Positions 16,527-27,469 are shown, counted from the stretch's first letter. The stretch is DNA of 64,000 nt from Yoonia sp. R2331 (GCF_041103235.1 NZ_JBGCUN010000002.1:124001-188000); one strand, 5' to 3'. Numbers and translations are program-made. The notes: generated from the letters alone by a model not told the origin.

Positions 16527-19241
16527 TCAGGCGAGCCGGCCGTGGCAGTGCTTGAACTTCTTGCCCGATCCGCAGGGGCAAGGATCGTTCCGGCCGGGAC
16601 TGCCCCATGTGGTCGGATCATCCTCGACAAAGCCTTCGCGCGGGGTCGATCCCTGCCCAGTGGCATCTGTCGTGGCTCGTGCAACGCTGTCGTCAGCGGC
16701 GGCAGCGGCCTGCTGTTGAGCGGCCTGCATCTGCGCAATTAGCTGCTGCTGCTCTTCGGCCGACATGGGCCGGATCTGCCCCAGTTTCTGCGTCACATCT
16801 TCACGCAGGCTGTCCAGCAAGCGTTCGAACAATTGGAATCCTTCGGTCTTGTATTCGTTCAGCGGGTCACGCTGCGCATAGCCGCGAAACCCAACCACTG
16901 ACCGCAGGTGTTCAAGCGTCAACAAATGCTCGCGCCACTTGCCATCAATGGTCTGCAACAACAGCTGTTTTTCCACATTGCGCATGGTTTCCGCGCCAAA
17001 GGCCGCTTCCTTCTCGGCCATATGCTTGTCTGTGGCCTCTTCCAGCCGCTCTTGCATGACCGCGTCGTCGACGCCTTCTTCCTCGGCCCATTTCATCACC
17101 GGCGCATCTATGCCCAGCTTTTCAATCGTGGCCGCATAAAGACCCTCAGTATCCCACTGGTCTGCATAGGACTTGGGCGGCATGTAGTCCTGCACCAGAT
17201 CTTCGATCACCTGATACCGCATGTCCTGCGTAATCTCGGACAGGTCCTGGCTTTCCATGATGTCGCGACGCTGGCTAAAGATCACCTTGCGCTGCTCGTT
17301 CATCACATCATCAAACTTCAACAGCTGCTTACGGATGTCAAAATTGCGCCCCTCGACCTTGGCCTGCGCGCGTTCCAGCGACTTATTCACCCAAGGGTGC
17401 ACAATCGCCTCGCCTTCCTTCATGCCCAACGTGCCCAGTACCTTGTCCAAGCGCTCTGACCCGAAAATCCGCATAAGGTCGTCATCAAGGCTCAGAAAGA
17501 ACGACGACCGCCCTGGATCACCCTGACGGCCAGACCGTCCGCGCAACTGGTTGTCGATCCGGCGGCTTTCGTGGCGTTCCGTGGCCAGTACGAACAGTCC
17601 ACCAGCGGCCAAGACCTTTTCCTTATCTCCTGCATGTTCCGCTTCGATCTTGGCGCGGACCTCATCCGGGTTCGCATCGGGATCCGCCGCCAAGGCCTCA
17701 AGCACCTTCATTTCGACGTTACCGCCCAGCTGAATGTCGGTGCCGCGTCCAGCCATGTTGGTCGCAATTGTCACAGCGCCCAACTTGCCGGCATCAGCGA
17801 TGATCTGGCTTTCCTTTTCATGCTCACGCGCGTTCAGCACATTGTGCGGGATGTTTTCAGCCTTCAAGAGGTTCGACAGGAATTCCGACTTGTCGATGGA
17901 CGTTGTACCCACCAAGATCGGCTGACCCTTTTCATGAGCGGCTTTGATCTCTTTCACGACACCGTCGAACTTTTCCTTCGCGGTGCGATAGACCTGATCA
18001 TTCTCGTCCACACGGGCAATCGGCTTGTTGGTGGGCATCTCGACCACACCCAACCCATAGATCTCTAGAAACTCATCCGCCTCGGTCAACGCCGTGCCAG
18101 TCATGCCTGCGAGCTTGTTATAGAGACGGAAGTAGTTCTGGAACGTCACGCTCGCCAGTGTCACGTTTTCCGGCTTGATCGCAGCGCCTTCTTTGGCTTC
18201 AATCGCTTGATGCAAACCGTCCGACAAGCGGCGACCAATCATCATCCGCCCGGTGAATTCATCAATCAGCACGACCTCGCCGTCGCGCACGATATAGTCC
18301 TTGTCCTTTGTGAACAGTTTGTGCGCCTTCAGACCCTGGCTGACGTGATGCACAATGGTAGCACTCTCCGGGTCGTATAGCGTCTGCCCCTCAGGCAGCA
18401 GCCCGATGCGCGACAACTGCTCTTCCAGCCAGTCGTTACCCTCATCGGTAAATGTCGCCTGGCGGGTCTTTTCGTCCAAAGTGTAGTGCTGTTCTTCCAC
18501 ACCGGGGATGATCTTGTCGATCTCGCGATACATCTCGGACCTATCCTGCGCGGGGCCAGAGATGATCAGCGGCGTCCGCGCCTCGTCGATCAGAATGCTG
18601 TCCACCTCGTCCACGATCGCAAAGTTGTGGGGGCGCTGGTACATCTGATCCAACTCGGACTTCATGTTGTCGCGCAGATAGTCAAACCCAAGCTCATTGT
18701 TGGTGGCATAGGTCACGTCACAGGCATACGCCGCTTTTTTTTCGTCCTCGGGCTGCTGCGGAACCACCACACCGGTGGTCAAACCAAGGGCCGCATACAC
18801 CTTGCCCATCCACTCCGCATCACGATTTGCCAGATAATCGTTGACCGTGACGATATGAACGCCCTTTCCGGTCAGCGCATTCAGATAGGCTGGAAAGGTT
18901 GCCACAAGCGTCTTGCCCTCGCCCGTCTTCATCTCGGCGATATTGCCTTGGTGCAGGAAAATCCCACCCAAAAGCTGTGTGTCAAAGGCCCGCAGCCCCA
19001 GCGCACGGCGCGCGGCCTCGCGGCAGTTGGCAAACGCCTCTGGCAGCAGGTCATCCAGACTCTCGCCACCCATCGCCCGTTCGGCCAGCGCTTGCGTCTT
19101 TTCCTTCAGCCCATCGTCGGACAGTGCTTTGAACTCTTCCTCAAGTGCATTGATCTTGGCGACCAAGGGCCGCGCCTTTTTCACCTTCCGATCACTCGGC
19201 GTGCCAAAGACTTTCTTACTGATCGTTTCAAACCCGAGCAT
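16527..19241 (-). CDS. secA: Preprotein translocase ATPase SecA
   Basis: SecA drives secretory proteins through SecYEG by ATP hydrolysis. The start is set at ATG 19241 ([21 protein letters not shown]), which has GGAGAAGAT directly upstream; an in-frame start 69 bases earlier gives an atypical extension. The 904 residues carry Walker A in [20 protein letters not shown] (about 105), the [13 protein letters not shown] box (about 208), the preprotein-binding and scaffold domains and a C-terminal zinc motif ([17 protein letters not shown]) that binds SecB and lipids. Length and motif order are normal. A Gln/Ala-rich linker (about 830-850) precedes the zinc tail. It diverges from the periplasmic isomerase gene at 19428. 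Confidence 0.98.
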   Translation of the reverse strand: MLGFETISKKVFGTPSDRKVKKARPLVAKINALEEEFKALSDDGLKEKTQALAERAMGGESLDDLLPEAFANCREAARRALGLRAFDTQLLGGIFLHQGNIAEMKTGEGKTLVATFPAYLNALTGKGVHIVTVNDYLANRDAEWMGKVYAALGLTTGVVVPQQPEDEKKAAYACDVTYATNNELGFDYLRDNMKSELDQMYQRPHNFAIVDEVDSILIDEARTPLIISGPAQDRSEMYREIDKIIPGVEEQHYTLDEKTRQATFTDEGNDWLEEQLSRIGLLPEGQTLYDPESATIVHHVSQGLKAHKLFTKDKDYIVRDGEVVLIDEFTGRMMIGRRLSDGLHQAIEAKEGAAIKPENVTLASVTFQNYFRLYNKLAGMTGTALTEADEFLEIYGLGVVEMPTNKPIARVDENDQVYRTAKEKFDGVVKEIKAAHEKGQPILVGTTSIDKSEFLSNLLKAENIPHNVLNAREHEKESQIIADAGKLGAVTIATNMAGRGTDIQLGGNVEMKVLEALAADPDANPDEVRAKIEAEHAGDKEKVLAAGGLFVLATERHESRRIDNQLRGRSGRQGDPGRSSFFLSLDDDLMRIFGSERLDKVLGTLGMKEGEAIVHPWVNKSLERAQAKVEGRNFDIRKQLLKFDDVMNEQRKVIFSQRRDIMESQDLSEITQDMRYQVIEDLVQDYMPPKSYADQWDTEGLYAATIEKLGIDAPVMKWAEEEGVDDAVMQERLEEATDKHMAEKEAAFGAETMRNVEKQLLLQTIDGKWREHLLTLEHLRSVVGFRGYAQRDPLNEYKTEGFQLFERLLDSLREDVTQKLGQIRPMSAEEQQQLIAQMQAAQQQAAAAADDSVARATTDATGQGSTPREGFVEDDPTTWGSPGRNDPCPCGSGKKFKHCHGRLA

Positions 19242-19427
19242 ATCTTCTCCGAAATGGTGCGTTGCACCCGTCTGACGTCTAATTGAGAGGAGGTCGCTTG
19301 TGGGCGTCACGCGCCCGGCCTAAACAGGGATCAAGACCAGCCCCCTCGAGGCTTCTACGGGATGTAAGGGGCCGGATATGCACTGTCAACGTCGCGCCCC
19401 CGGCACGGCTCATCAAGGGAACGTTTA

Positions 19428-20270
19428 ATGCTGAAACATGTGACTTTTGCGGGTGTTTTTGCCCTCTCGACCGCTTTTGCCGGGGCCACATCCGCGCAGG
19501 ACGCCAACACCGTTGTCGCAACTGTGGGCGATACCGAAATCACACTGGGTGAAATGATCATCGCTCGCGCGCAATTGCCCCCGCGTTATCGCGACTTCCC
19601 CGTTTCGGCGCTGTTTGACGGCATTCTCGATCAACTGATCCAACAGCAGCTTCTGGCCGATAGCGCGGGCGAAGTGCCTGCGCGCGTCATGCTGTCACTA
19701 CGCACCGAAGAACGCAGCCTTATGGCGGGCGAGGCCATCAACAAGATCGCTGAAGACGCCGTCACAGAAGAGGCGATCATCGCCGAATTTGAGAAGATCA
19801 CCGACGGCAGCACCCCAACGGTTGAATGGAATGCCTCGCACCTGTTGGTCGAAACCGAAGAAGCGGCCGTAGCCGCCCGTGACCGCGTCACAGCAGGCGA
19901 AGAATTCGCCAACGTCGCCCGCGACGTCTCGACCGGGCCGTCTGGTCCTTCTGGCGGTGAACTTGGCTGGTTCTCAACCGGCATGATGGTGCCTGCGTTC
20001 GAAGAAGCGGTGCAAAACCTAGAACCCGGCGGGTTGTCTGAACCGGTCGAAACGCAATTCGGCTGGCACATCGTCACCCTGAACGACCGACGCAACCAAC
20101 CGCTGCCGGAACTTGACCAGATGCGCCAAGAAATCGTAGGCCAATTGCAAGAGGCTGCAATCCTCGCACGACTGGCCGAACTTGAGGCGGCAACAGACGT
20201 CACACGCCCCGAAGATGGCGCATTTGACCCAGAGCTGCTGAACGCGATGGACCTGCTGGAACCAAAGTAA
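19428..20270 (+). CDS. Periplasmic peptidyl-prolyl cis-trans isomerase (parvulin/PpiC type)
   Basis: A 280-residue exported folding factor. A signal peptide (HVTFAGVFALSTAFAGATSA) is followed by a SurA-like N-terminal helical region and one parvulin domain at about residues 130-225 (WNASHLLVETEEAA; GPSGPSGGELGWFSTGMMVP; PVETQFGWHIVTLNDRR). The HLLV, GGxLGWF and GWHIV motifs are those of active parvulins. It diverges from secA, fitting a role after secretion. Its stop overlaps the argJ start (TAATG), so the two are co-translated although functionally unrelated. Confidence 0.9.
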   Translation: MLKHVTFAGVFALSTAFAGATSAQDANTVVATVGDTEITLGEMIIARAQLPPRYRDFPVSALFDGILDQLIQQQLLADSAGEVPARVMLSLRTEERSLMAGEAINKIAEDAVTEEAIIAEFEKITDGSTPTVEWNASHLLVETEEAAVAARDRVTAGEEFANVARDVSTGPSGPSGGELGWFSTGMMVPAFEEAVQNLEPGGLSEPVETQFGWHIVTLNDRRNQPLPELDQMRQEIVGQLQEAAILARLAELEAATDVTRPEDGAFDPELLNAMDLLEPK

Positions 20271-21484
20271 TGACCATCTCACCCCTTGCCCCAGCAGCGT
20301 TTCCTGACCTGCCCGTCATTGACGGTGTGACCTTTGCCAGTGCGTCCGCAGGCGTGAAATACGCGGGCCGCACGGATGTGATGCTGGCTCTTCTGGCGTC
20401 CGGCAGTACCGTTGCCGGGGTCTACACCCGTTCCGCGACACGGTCCGCCAACGTGCTGGATTGTCAGGCCAAGACTGGTCTTGCAACGGACGGCGGTGCG
20501 GCGATCATCGTCAATTCCGGCAACTCCAACGCCTTCACCGGCAAGGCCGGTGATGGCTCTGTTGCGCGCATCTGTGCCGCCGTGGCGGCCAAAGCCGGCC
20601 TTAATGAAAACCGCGTCTTCACTGCATCAACAGGCGTCATTGGTGAACCCCTGCCTGACGACCGGATCACCGCCAAGATCGATGACCTTATCGCCGGACA
20701 AACCCCGTCTGGCATCGCTCAAGCCGCCCGCGCGATTATGACTACCGACACCTTTGCCAAAGGGGCAACCGCACAGTGCAACATTGGCGGCAAGACCGTG
20801 CAGATTGCCGGTATCGCCAAGGGGTCCGGCATGATCGCGCCTGACATGGCAACGATGTTGGTTTACATCTTCACAGATGCCCAGATCGCTCAACCCGACT
20901 TGCAGGCCATGCTGACGCGCCTGACCGACAAGACCTTCAACAACATCACCGTCGACAGCGATACCTCCACCTCTGACACGTTAATGATCGCCGCCACCGG
21001 TGCAACTGGCGCGGATGTGCAGGGCGATCCAGGGTTCGAGGCGGCCTTGCATGACGTGATGCTGGATTTGTCCCATCAGGTCGTCAAAGACGGCGAAGGT
21101 GCGACAAAGTTCGTGACGATCAACGTGACCGGTGCGGCATCTGACGCGGATGCCCGGTTGGTCGCGAAGGCAACCGCCAATTCCCCACTGGTCAAAACCG
21201 CCATCGCGGGCGAGGATCCAAACTGGGGCCGCATCGTCATGGCCGTTGGCAAATCCGGTGCTTACGCTGACCGCGACCGCCTGCAAATCACCTTTGGCGA
21301 TGTTCTTGTGGCCGAAAACGGCTGGGTTGCGGCCAGCTACACCGAAGAGGCCGGTGCCGCACATATGAAGGGTCAGAACATTACCATCGGCATCGACCTT
21401 GGAATTGGCACCGGCACCAGCACTGTTTGGACCTGCGATCTGACCCATGGCTACATCACGATCAACGCGGACTACCGGTCTTGA
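20270..21484 (+). CDS. argJ: Bifunctional ornithine/glutamate N-acetyltransferase
   Basis: ArgJ moves the acetyl group from N-acetylornithine to glutamate (and, in bifunctional forms, uses acetyl-CoA) in the cyclic arginine pathway. The 404-residue precursor self-cleaves between Ala and the nucleophile Thr of the motif GMIAPDMATML; this Thr is residue 195. The N-terminal GVKYAGRTDVMLALLASGST and the C-terminal PNWGRIVMAVGKSG are typical. It is followed by mutT, whose TTG start overlaps the argJ stop (TTGA). Confidence 0.96.
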   Translation: MTISPLAPAAFPDLPVIDGVTFASASAGVKYAGRTDVMLALLASGSTVAGVYTRSATRSANVLDCQAKTGLATDGGAAIIVNSGNSNAFTGKAGDGSVARICAAVAAKAGLNENRVFTASTGVIGEPLPDDRITAKIDDLIAGQTPSGIAQAARAIMTTDTFAKGATAQCNIGGKTVQIAGIAKGSGMIAPDMATMLVYIFTDAQIAQPDLQAMLTRLTDKTFNNITVDSDTSTSDTLMIAATGATGADVQGDPGFEAALHDVMLDLSHQVVKDGEGATKFVTINVTGAASDADARLVAKATANSPLVKTAIAGEDPNWGRIVMAVGKSGAYADRDRLQITFGDVLVAENGWVAASYTEEAGAAHMKGQNITIGIDLGIGTGTSTVWTCDLTHGYITINADYRS

Positions 21485-21879
21485 AAACACTTCTGGTCTC
21501 TGCGGTTGCGCTGATCGACGTCGACGGGCGTGTGCTGCTTGCCCAACGACCCGAAGGCAAGTCAATGGCGGGTCTGTGGGAGTTTCCGGGCGGAAAGGTT
21601 GAACCCGGCGAAACACCAGAGGTCGCCCTGATCCGCGAGTTAGAGGAAGAACTCGGCATCAACACTTGGGCCAGCTGCCTCGCGCCGCTGACCTTCGCCA
21701 GTCACACTTACGACGATTTTCACCTTCTGATGCCACTTTTTGCCTGCCGCAAATGGGAGGGCACCCCACAATCTCGCGAAGGCCAAGACCTCAAATGGGT
21801 CCGCGCCAACCAATTGCGCGACTACCCGATGCCCGCGGCAGACGTACCCCTGATCCCAATCCTGCGCGAATGGCTTTGA
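21481..21879 (+). CDS. mutT: (Deoxy)nucleoside triphosphate pyrophosphohydrolase (MutT)
   Basis: MutT removes 8-oxo-dGTP from the nucleotide pool. The start is taken as TTG 21481 (KTLLVSAVALID), which overlaps the argJ stop and gives 132 residues, the usual MutT length; an in-frame ATG at 21427 would add 18 residues encoded inside argJ. The Nudix box GGKVEPGETPEVALIRELEEELGI (Gx5Ex7REUxEExGU) is at about 37-60, preceded by LWEFP. The operon partner argJ is functionally unrelated; the same order is seen in other Rhodobacterales as far as I recall. Confidence 0.92.
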   Translation: MKTLLVSAVALIDVDGRVLLAQRPEGKSMAGLWEFPGGKVEPGETPEVALIRELEEELGINTWASCLAPLTFASHTYDDFHLLMPLFACRKWEGTPQSREGQDLKWVRANQLRDYPMPAADVPLIPILREWL

Positions 21880-21885
21880 GGTCGC

Positions 21886-21975
21886 AGAGTTTTCGAAAAC
21901 TCTACCCAAAACCCTTCAAAGGGTTTTGCCCACCAAAAGACAAAGGGCGGCCCAATTGTACCGCCCTTCGTTTTT
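21886..21975. terminator. Three consecutive hairpins between convergent mutT and infB
   Basis: First, an 18-bp perfect palindrome AGAGTTTTCGAAAACTCT (21886-21903). Second, AAAACCC/GGGTTTT with a six-base loop (21908-21927). Third, AAGGGCGG/CCGCCCTT (21943-21950 and 21961-21968), followed by CGTTTTT on the plus strand, which is a good intrinsic terminator for mutT. The first two give A/T-flanked hairpins in both directions and can stop infB transcription on the minus strand. Confidence 0.75.
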
Positions 21976-21988
21976 CCTGATGCCGTGC

Positions 21989-24472
21989 TTACAGCGTCCG
22001 TTCGACCTCTTCACGCTCGAAGATCTCGATTACGTCCTCTGGTCGGATGTCATCGTAGTTTTCAAACGCCATGCCGCATTCCTGACCGGACTGCACCTCT
22101 GGCACTTCGTCTTTGAAACGCTTGAGCGTCTTCAGCGTGCCTTCATGGATCACCACGTTGTCGCGCAGCAGGCGCACGCCTGCGGAGCGACGGGCGACAC
22201 CTTCGGTGACCAGACAGCCAGCAACCTTGCCGACGCCCGTGACCTTGAACACCTCTTTGATGTTGGCGTACCCGATGAACTTTTCCTTGATCTCGGCGCT
22301 CAGCAGGCCAGAGGCCGCTGCTTTCACATCGTCCACAAGGTCATAGATCACCGAATAATACCGGATCTCGACGCCCTTCTGGTTCGCGGTATTTCGCGCA
22401 GAGGCATTGGCCCGCACGTTGAACCCGAATACCGGCGCGCCAGATGCTTCGGCAAGGCCGATATCCGTTTCGGTGATCGCGCCAACGCCTGAATGCAGAA
22501 CGCGCACGCGGACCTCATCGTTGCCGATCTTTTCCATCGCTTGCACGATTGCTTCGGCAGACCCCTGCACGTCGGCTTTCACCAAAATCGGCAGCTCGCT
22601 GACGTTCTCGTCCGCCTTGGCGTTCGCCATCAGCTGTTCCAGCGTGGTGGCCGCGCCGGCAGCGGCGCGCTTGTCCTTGGCGGACTTCTCGCGATATTCC
22701 GCAATCTCGCGCGCTTGTGCTTCGGAAGAGACAACATTCAGAACGTCACCCGCCTCGGGCGTGCCATTCAGGCCCAACACCTCAACTGGCACCGATGGCC
22801 CCGCTTCTTTGACGCGGTCGCCCTTGTCATCGATCAACGCGCGGACCTTACCCCACTGCTCGCCCACAACAAAAATGTCGCCCTGCCGCAGGGTCCCGTT
22901 TTGCACCAAAACCGTGGCAACAGGGCCGCGACCCACGTCCAGCTGCGCCTCGATCACCGCGCCAGAAGCGGCACGATCGGGGTTCGCCTTCAGTTCTAGA
23001 ATCTCGGCTTGCAGCGCGATGGATTCCAGTAGTTCTGGCAGGCCCTGACCCGTAATGGCAGAGACTTCGACGTCCTGCACTTCACCAGACATCTTCTCAA
23101 CAATGACTTCATGTTGCAGCAGGTCGGTGCGCACCTTGTCGGGGTTCGCCGCCTCGCGGTCGATCTTGTTGATCGCCACGATCATCGGTACTTCAGCGGC
23201 CTTGGCATGATTGATCGCTTCCACCGTCTGCGGCATGACCGCATCGTCGGCAGCCACCACAAGCACCACGATATCGGTGACCTGTGCACCGCGTGACCGC
23301 ATCGACGTAAACGCCGCGTGGCCGGGAGTATCCAGGAAGCTCAGCACCTGACCGCTTTCGGTGGTCACCTGATAAGCACCAATATGCTGCGTGATGCCGC
23401 CTGCTTCGCCCGCGACAACACGCGCGTTGCGAATGGCATCCAAGAGCGAGGTTTTACCGTGGTCAACGTGGCCCATGATCGTGATGATCGGCGCACGTGG
23501 CTTGAGGTCATCGTCCTTGTCGTCAACCTGATCAATCACATCTTCCACGTCAGAATCAGACACACGTACAACATTGTGACCGAATTCCTCGATGATCAGT
23601 TCTGCAGTATCCGCATCAATCGTCTGAGTTTGTGTCGCCATAATTCCATTGGTCATCAGCGATTTAACGACGTCAGCCACCTTCTCGGACATCCGGTTGG
23701 CCAATTCGCCGACTGTGATCGCCTCGGGCAATTGCACGTCGCGTACAACCTTTTCACGCTCTACATTGCCGCCCATCGCCTTTTGGCGCGCGCGTTCTTG
23801 TTTGCGCTTCATGGCGGCCATTGATTTCTGGCGACCCCCGCCGCCACGCAGGGCGTCATTCAGCGTCAGCTTGCCAGACCGTCGACCATCGTCATCCGAA
23901 CGGCCCTTGCCGGGCTTGTTATTGCGGTCCTGATTGGCGCGCTCGCGCTCGTTCTTGCTGGGTGCGCGGGTTGGGCGATCAATCGCAGCCTCACCGGGAA
24001 CAGCAGCAGCCGCAGGAGCGGCAGCCGCAGCCTTGGCTGTTGCAGCGGCGCGCTTCTTGGCCTCTTCTTCCTCGGCCTTCGCCTTGGCACGCTCTTCGCG
24101 CTTGCGGTCTTCGGCTTCCTTGGCCTCGGCCTCGGCACGGCGACGGTCACGCTCGGCGGCGCGTTCCTTTTCCTCGGCCTCGCGCTTGGCGGTCTCTTCC
24201 GCCTCGCGCGCCTTAGCCAATGCCAGCGCCTTCATCCGGCGCTCCAGCTCGGCCTCGGAAATGCCTGCAGGCCGCTTGGACGGATCACCGCCAACCGGGG
24301 TCGATGCACCACCAGCGGCAGGCTTTGCCGCGCCCGGCTTGGGCACCACAACGCGCTTGCGCTTGGTTTCCACCACGACGTTCTTGGTCCGCCCGTGGCT
24401 AAAGCTTTGCTTTACATTGCTGGGCCGCGATCCACCAAGACCGAGTGTCTTTTTGCCGTCGTTGTCGCTCAT
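21989..24472 (-). CDS. infB: Translation initiation factor IF-2
   Basis: IF-2 brings initiator tRNA to the 30S subunit and promotes subunit joining with GTP hydrolysis. The 827-residue protein has a charged Ala/Glu/Arg-rich N-terminal third (about 85-170) that is low-complexity and probably coiled. The IF2_N domain follows ([20 protein letters not shown], about 250). The G domain holds [13 protein letters not shown] (G1), [10 protein letters not shown] (G2), DTPGHAAF (G3) and NKID (G4), and the beta-barrel domains end in EREEVERTL. It is the last gene of rimP-nusA-ylxR-infB, four bases after ylxR. Confidence 0.97.
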   Translation of the reverse strand: MSDNDGKKTLGLGGSRPSNVKQSFSHGRTKNVVVETKRKRVVVPKPGAAKPAAGGASTPVGGDPSKRPAGISEAELERRMKALALAKAREAEETAKREAEEKERAAERDRRRAEAEAKEAEDRKREERAKAKAEEEEAKKRAAATAKAAAAAPAAAAVPGEAAIDRPTRAPSKNERERANQDRNNKPGKGRSDDDGRRSGKLTLNDALRGGGGRQKSMAAMKRKQERARQKAMGGNVEREKVVRDVQLPEAITVGELANRMSEKVADVVKSLMTNGIMATQTQTIDADTAELIIEEFGHNVVRVSDSDVEDVIDQVDDKDDDLKPRAPIITIMGHVDHGKTSLLDAIRNARVVAGEAGGITQHIGAYQVTTESGQVLSFLDTPGHAAFTSMRSRGAQVTDIVVLVVAADDAVMPQTVEAINHAKAAEVPMIVAINKIDREAANPDKVRTDLLQHEVIVEKMSGEVQDVEVSAITGQGLPELLESIALQAEILELKANPDRAASGAVIEAQLDVGRGPVATVLVQNGTLRQGDIFVVGEQWGKVRALIDDKGDRVKEAGPSVPVEVLGLNGTPEAGDVLNVVSSEAQAREIAEYREKSAKDKRAAAGAATTLEQLMANAKADENVSELPILVKADVQGSAEAIVQAMEKIGNDEVRVRVLHSGVGAITETDIGLAEASGAPVFGFNVRANASARNTANQKGVEIRYYSVIYDLVDDVKAAASGLLSAEIKEKFIGYANIKEVFKVTGVGKVAGCLVTEGVARRSAGVRLLRDNVVIHEGTLKTLKRFKDEVPEVQSGQECGMAFENYDDIRPEDVIEIFEREEVERTL

Positions 24473-24476
24473 CTAG

Positions 24477-25103
24477 CTACTTGTCCTTCCCGGTGGCTGA
24501 TTTACCACCGTCATTCTCGCGCAAGCCTCTCAGCTTTGCGGCTTCCTCTACAACACGGTTGCTGAGTCCGCCAGTGGCGAGCGCGCCATGTATCACACTT
24601 TGCCGCCCAAATGCCAAACCCAATTCGGCGGATGTCAAACACCCGTAATATCGGGCCCCTTCGGGCGTCCACAGTTTTGTTTTGCCCCGCTCAGAGCCGT
24701 CACTGGCCTGTAACAGAACCCGGACCCGCTCACCCCCGGCAAGCCAGCCCTTAACCTTCTCGAACCCGCACACGGCAAGCCCTGCCTTGCGAGCCAGCGC
24801 GAGCAGATCAACGACCCGGCGCGCTAACTGTCGTTCAACTTCCTCTGCCAAACCTTCCGGCACCGTGACGGACTGTTTTGCAGACCGGCTGAACTGGCCT
24901 TTGCTGGCCACTTCAAGCGCGGCGCGGTCGGCACTGACGTACATGCCGCGACCCGGCAGCTTGCCCAGTACATCCGGCACCACGCTGTTGTCGGGACCGA
25001 CAACAAAGCGGATCAGCCCGGACGTGGGCTGGCTTTCACCCGTGACAATGCACCGGCGTTCCGGCCCATCGTCTCGGCTCTTTTTGGCTCCGCCCCGCGT
25101 CAT
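24477..25103 (-). CDS. ylxR: YlxR-type RNA-binding protein (DUF448 plus L7Ae-like domain)
   Basis: A 208-residue protein. The YlxR/DUF448 domain at about residues 13-90 has RRCIVTGESQPTSGLIRFVV and LPGRGMYVSADRAALEVA. A second part from about 95 (LLALARKAGLAVCGFEKVKG) resembles the L7Ae/ribosomal-protein fold. Fusion of the two is usual in alphaproteobacteria. The position between nusA and infB is conserved across bacteria and suggests a role in RNA binding or transcription-translation; the exact function is not settled. Confidence 0.9.
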   Translation of the reverse strand: MTRGGAKKSRDDGPERRCIVTGESQPTSGLIRFVVGPDNSVVPDVLGKLPGRGMYVSADRAALEVASKGQFSRSAKQSVTVPEGLAEEVERQLARRVVDLLALARKAGLAVCGFEKVKGWLAGGERVRVLLQASDGSERGKTKLWTPEGARYYGCLTSAELGLAFGRQSVIHGALATGGLSNRVVEEAAKLRGLRENDGGKSATGKDK

Positions 25104-25123
25104 CGCGTCCGGTCAGAGGCCCA

Positions 25124-26746
25124 TCAGGCCTCCGCCTCCGCGTTTTCTGCTTCTTCTTCACCTTCTTCCGCCGCAGCGGCTTCAAGCTCTGCCGGATCGA
25201 CCCAACCCAGCATCACGCGGGCTGTCATGACCATATCCTGCGCCTCTTCAAGGCTAACGTCAAACGGCTCTAGCACACCATCGTCCTTGCTCCGCTCACC
25301 GTCGATTGTGGTCCAGCCACCGGCCAGTTCCCAGTCGGCGCAGGTCGCAAAGTCTTCCAGCGTCTTCACACCGTCATTTGCCAGCGCTTCGATCATCAGC
25401 GGCGTCAGCCCCTCAAAGTTCACAAGGCTGTCTTCAACGCCCAGCGCACGAGCGTTTTCCATCGCCTTGTTGTTGATCGCTTCCAGATAGTCGCGGGCCC
25501 GGGCCTGCAATTCACTTGCAGTGCCTTCGTCAACACCTTCAATGACTAACAGTTCTTCAACTTCGACGTAGGCCACTTCTTCTAGGTTGGTAAAGCCTTC
25601 GGACACCAGAAGTTGGGCAAAGAACTCGTCCAGATCAAGGGCATCAACGAACAATTTCGTCCGCACCTCGAATTCGGCCTGACGGCGCTTGGATTCTTCT
25701 TCCTCAGTCAGGATGTCGATATCCAACCCCGTCAGCTGCGATGCCAGACGCACATTCTGACCCCGGCGACCAATCGCAAGACTCAACTGCTCTTCCGGCA
25801 CAACAACTTCGATCTTGCCGGCTTCCTCATCCAGAACCACCTTGCTGACCTCAGCTGGCTGAAGCGCGTTCACCAAGAACGTCGGCATGTCTTCATTCCA
25901 CGGGATGATGTCGATCTTCTCGCCTTGCAGCTCGTTCACAACGGCCTGCACGCGCGAACCCCGCATACCGACACAAGCGCCCACAGGATCAATCGACCCG
26001 TCATAGGAAATAACAGCAATCTTGGCGCGTGAACCGGGGTCACGGGCCACGGCTTTGATCTCGATGATGCCTTCATAGATTTCGGGCACTTCCATCTTGA
26101 ACAACTCAGCCATGAACTCTGGCGCGGTGCGGCTTAGGAAGATTTGCGGCCCGCGCTGTTCGCGGCGCACGTCCTTGATGAAACACCGGATGCGGTCGTT
26201 GGGGCGATATGCCTCGCGCCCGATCTTCTCATTGCGGCGCAGAATCGCCTCACCGGCACCCACATCCACGATGACATTGCCGTATTCTTCGCGCTTGACC
26301 ATCGCGTTGATGATCGTACCAGCGCGGTCCTTGAATTCCTCAAACTGCTTGTCCCGCTCAGCTTCGCGCACCTTTTGCAGGATCACCTGCTTAGCGCTCT
26401 GCGCGGCAATCCGGCCCAGCTCGACCGGTGGCACCTCTTCGATCAGCTGCTGACCGATCTCAGGGTTTTCCATGTACTGCTTGGCCTGCTCAACGGTGAA
26501 TTCCGCCTGATAGTTCTCAAGCTCTTCGTCCTCGACCACGGTCCGCACACGGGTAAACGTCGCACGACCTGTCTTGCGGTCAATCGACACACGAATGTCC
26601 ATTTCCGCGCCATAGCGGGACTTGGCAGCCCGGGCGAGCGATTCTTCCATCGCTTCGACCACCAGATTGGGGTCGATCATCTTTTCGCGGGCCACGGCCT
26701 CGGCTGTCTGCAACAGCTCCAACTGGTTGGCAGAGGTAATTGCCAT
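25124..26746 (-). CDS. nusA: Transcription termination/antitermination factor NusA
   Basis: NusA binds RNA polymerase and nascent RNA and modulates pausing, intrinsic termination and antitermination. The 540-residue product has the N-terminal polymerase-binding domain (1-125) and an S1 domain (about 135-200). Two KH domains follow (PVGACVGMRGSRVQAVVNEL and LSLAIGRRGQNVRLASQLTG, about 235-345), then two C-terminal acidic repeats with helix-hairpin-helix features and a short Glu/Ala tail. It overlaps the rimP stop by one base. As a termination factor encoded behind an intrinsic terminator, it may control its own operon. Confidence 0.97.
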   Translation of the reverse strand: MAITSANQLELLQTAEAVAREKMIDPNLVVEAMEESLARAAKSRYGAEMDIRVSIDRKTGRATFTRVRTVVEDEELENYQAEFTVEQAKQYMENPEIGQQLIEEVPPVELGRIAAQSAKQVILQKVREAERDKQFEEFKDRAGTIINAMVKREEYGNVIVDVGAGEAILRRNEKIGREAYRPNDRIRCFIKDVRREQRGPQIFLSRTAPEFMAELFKMEVPEIYEGIIEIKAVARDPGSRAKIAVISYDGSIDPVGACVGMRGSRVQAVVNELQGEKIDIIPWNEDMPTFLVNALQPAEVSKVVLDEEAGKIEVVVPEEQLSLAIGRRGQNVRLASQLTGLDIDILTEEEESKRRQAEFEVRTKLFVDALDLDEFFAQLLVSEGFTNLEEVAYVEVEELLVIEGVDEGTASELQARARDYLEAINNKAMENARALGVEDSLVNFEGLTPLMIEALANDGVKTLEDFATCADWELAGGWTTIDGERSKDDGVLEPFDVSLEEAQDMVMTARVMLGWVDPAELEAAAAEEGEEEAENAEAEA

Positions 26747-27378
26747 CAGGTTTTCTCCTTGTTCGCGCTTGGGCGTTTCTTGGATTTGCCCGTCTTGGAC
26801 GGGGCAACATTTTCATCACTGTCGATAATCGTCTCGATCTCGTCGAACTGGCTTTCGTCGATCTGGCCCGCATCTTTGCGGCCCTTGAGCACATCGCGGA
26901 TCAACTCATCGGTTAGCACCAGCTTCGCGTCGGTCAGCCATGCAAACTTCAGACCAATTGTGCCCTCTTCAATGTCGATCAGCACCTCGTCGCCTTCGAC
27001 ACCGGCAAGCGGGCCCTTGAACCTGCGACGGCCGTCGATCAGCTCTTCGGTTTCGATCTTGGCCTCAAAGCCTTGCCATTGGTCAAAGTCCTTCAACCGG
27101 GTCAGCGGGCGGTCAATTCCGGGGCTGCTGACTTCAAGGTTATAGGCATCCAATATCGGGTCTTCAACGTCCAGAACGGCAGAGATCGCCGTGCTGATCT
27201 GGCCGCATTCATCAACCTCAATCGTCCCATCGGGTTTCTGCGCCATAACCTGCAGCGTGCTTTCCTTGCCGCTCATCAACCGCACGCGCACGATCTCAAA
27301 CCCCATGTCCTCGACAACGGGTGTGATGATCTCTGTGATCCGGCGGTCAATGGCCGCTTTGGCGATCATGTCGGTCAT
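26746..27378 (-). CDS. rimP: Ribosome maturation factor RimP
   Basis: RimP assists 30S subunit maturation. The start is set at ATG 27378 ([20 protein letters not shown]), with GGAG seven bases upstream, giving 210 residues. The longer in-frame version would run through the terminator hairpin and the promoter and has an atypical Pro-rich start. Conserved landmarks are [40 protein letters not shown] and the C-terminal SH3-like barrel. An extra basic tail ([17 protein letters not shown]) is present. It is the first gene of the rimP-nusA-ylxR-infB operon. Confidence 0.93.
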   Translation of the reverse strand: MTDMIAKAAIDRRITEIITPVVEDMGFEIVRVRLMSGKESTLQVMAQKPDGTIEVDECGQISTAISAVLDVEDPILDAYNLEVSSPGIDRPLTRLKDFDQWQGFEAKIETEELIDGRRRFKGPLAGVEGDEVLIDIEEGTIGLKFAWLTDAKLVLTDELIRDVLKGRKDAGQIDESQFDEIETIIDSDENVAPSKTGKSKKRPSANKEKT

Positions 27379-27393
27379 GCGCTCTCCAAGCAC

Positions 27394-27417
27394 AAAAAAA
27401 CGGGCGCGCGGCCCGTT
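27394..27417 (-). terminator. Intrinsic terminator/attenuator in the rimP-nusA leader
   Basis: On the minus strand AACGGGC (27417-27411) pairs with GCCCGTT (27405-27399) around a five-base loop and runs into a stretch of seven Ts ending at 27394. It ends 15 bases before the rimP ATG and lies downstream of a promoter-like sequence, so any operon transcript from there must read through it. Confidence 0.75.
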
Positions 27418-27469
27418 GTGATTTCCGGTGGGCGCTGGGGGTGGAGGCCAGCACGCCGCTGTTGCAAGG

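Noticed and set aside
19242-19310. Longer secA start at 19310
   Set aside because: Adds 23 residues not typical of SecA, while ATG 19241 has GGAGAAGAT directly upstream and the usual MLGF opening.
23900-24250. Repetitive-looking DNA that might be a tandem repeat or CRISPR
   Set aside because: It is the low-complexity Ala/Glu/Arg coding region of the IF-2 N-terminal part; units are neither equal in length nor spaced by unique spacers.
26144-27145. Long open frame (333 codons) on the plus strand
   Set aside because: Antisense of nusA and rimP; no start signal and no recognisable domain.
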